Positions 63,868 to 64,000 of a stretch of DNA of 64,000 bases are shown in pieces. The position numbers were made by a program, and so were the translations under genes. The stretch's first letter is position 1. Each line of letters opens with the position of its first letter. Origin of the DNA: Albidovulum sp. (GTDB lineage Bacteria; Pseudomonadota; Alphaproteobacteria; Rhodobacterales; Rhodobacteraceae); contig JAUQYA010000112.1 in the NCBI GenBank assembly GCA_030837785.1, forward strand, positions 1 through 64,000. Direction: 5' to 3'. Under the pieces are notes generated by a model, which saw nothing but the letters and a program-made list of their open reading frames with translations, was not told the origin of the DNA and searched no databases.

Positions 63868-64000
63868 TCACTCCTTCAGGCCGCTGGCGCGGTGCAACTG
63901 CCAGTCCACCACGAAGTTGACCGCCACGGTCAGCAGCGCGATGGCCCCCGCGGGCAGAAGCGGGGTGATGTCGCCGAAGGTGATCAGGGTCGCATTCTCG
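63868..64000 (-). CDS. ABC permease C-terminus (DppC-like), 5' end outside window
   Basis: The reverse strand from the window edge reads 43 codons ending at TGA 63868-63870: TLITFGDITPLLPAGAIALL then TVAVNFVVDWQLHRASGLKE. The VNFVVDWxLHRASGLK end is the usual C-terminus of the second permease of dipeptide/oligopeptide-type transporters. It directly precedes and is coupled to the dual ATPase. Confidence 0.85.
   Translation of the reverse strand, partial: ENATLITFGDITPLLPAGAIALLTVAVNFVVDWQLHRASGLKE

Overview
The window is high-GC alphaproteobacterial chromosome, most likely from the Rhodobacterales. The support is an isc/suf operon that opens with a single-cysteine IscR, a stand-alone Usg protein, an IalB-family periplasmic protein, TTGACN-17-weak -10 promoters and strong GC codon bias. 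No taxonomic search could be run. Coding is dense and often translationally coupled (ATGA and TGATG overlaps).

Layout. 1-8.7 kb: a CAP-domain secreted protein cut by the window edge, a HerA-like ATPase, a candidate small RNA, an IalB protein, an unusual lpxD paralogue/acyl carrier protein/ketoacyl synthase operon, and an L,D-transpeptidase divergent from a YcbK-like protein. 8.7-11.8 kb: molybdate transporter modABC under a ModE-like regulator, with an obvious palindromic operator. 11.8-24.4 kb: a leftward catabolic cluster with a ThDP enzyme, an ADP-forming acyl-CoA ligase, a TetR regulator, acyl-CoA dehydrogenase, two enoyl-CoA hydratases, a polyamine/opine-type ABC importer and a nitronate-monooxygenase-like flavoprotein. 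24.7-29.9 kb: a DMT exporter and two small accessory modules (GlxA-type regulator/cysteine hydrolase/MBL hydrolase; cupin/MarR). The second is bounded by 41-bp direct repeats, one abutting tRNA-Arg(CCG).

30-39.1 kb: the Fe-S assembly operon, read leftward: iscR, cysteine desulfurase, sufB, a small protein, ybjQ-like, a membrane protein, sufC, sufD, two Yip1-like membrane proteins, sufS. 39.3-40.8 kb: an alpha/beta hydrolase, a small helical protein and an HD-domain hydrolase. 40,796-43,235: a complete IS1-family element of 2,440 bp with matching terminal inverted repeats and an 8-bp target duplication. It carries a coupled three-gene A/T-rich cargo operon: a small basic protein, an SDH/ClpP-class serine protease and a 62-residue acidic protein. 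This is the most novel object in the window.

43.3-64 kb: mostly housekeeping genes: acyltransferase, icd, a YitT-like protein, a decayed sulfatase-maturase pseudogene, typA, a GlsB-like protein, a NYN/PIN RNase-like membrane protein, OsmC, Usg, gyrA, a GNAT, rplU-rpmA with a clear promoter, an MttB-family methyltransferase, a second DMT exporter, eno, acuI and the end of a peptide/opine-type ABC transporter operon that runs off the right edge. One tRNA and no rRNA or CRISPR array were found.
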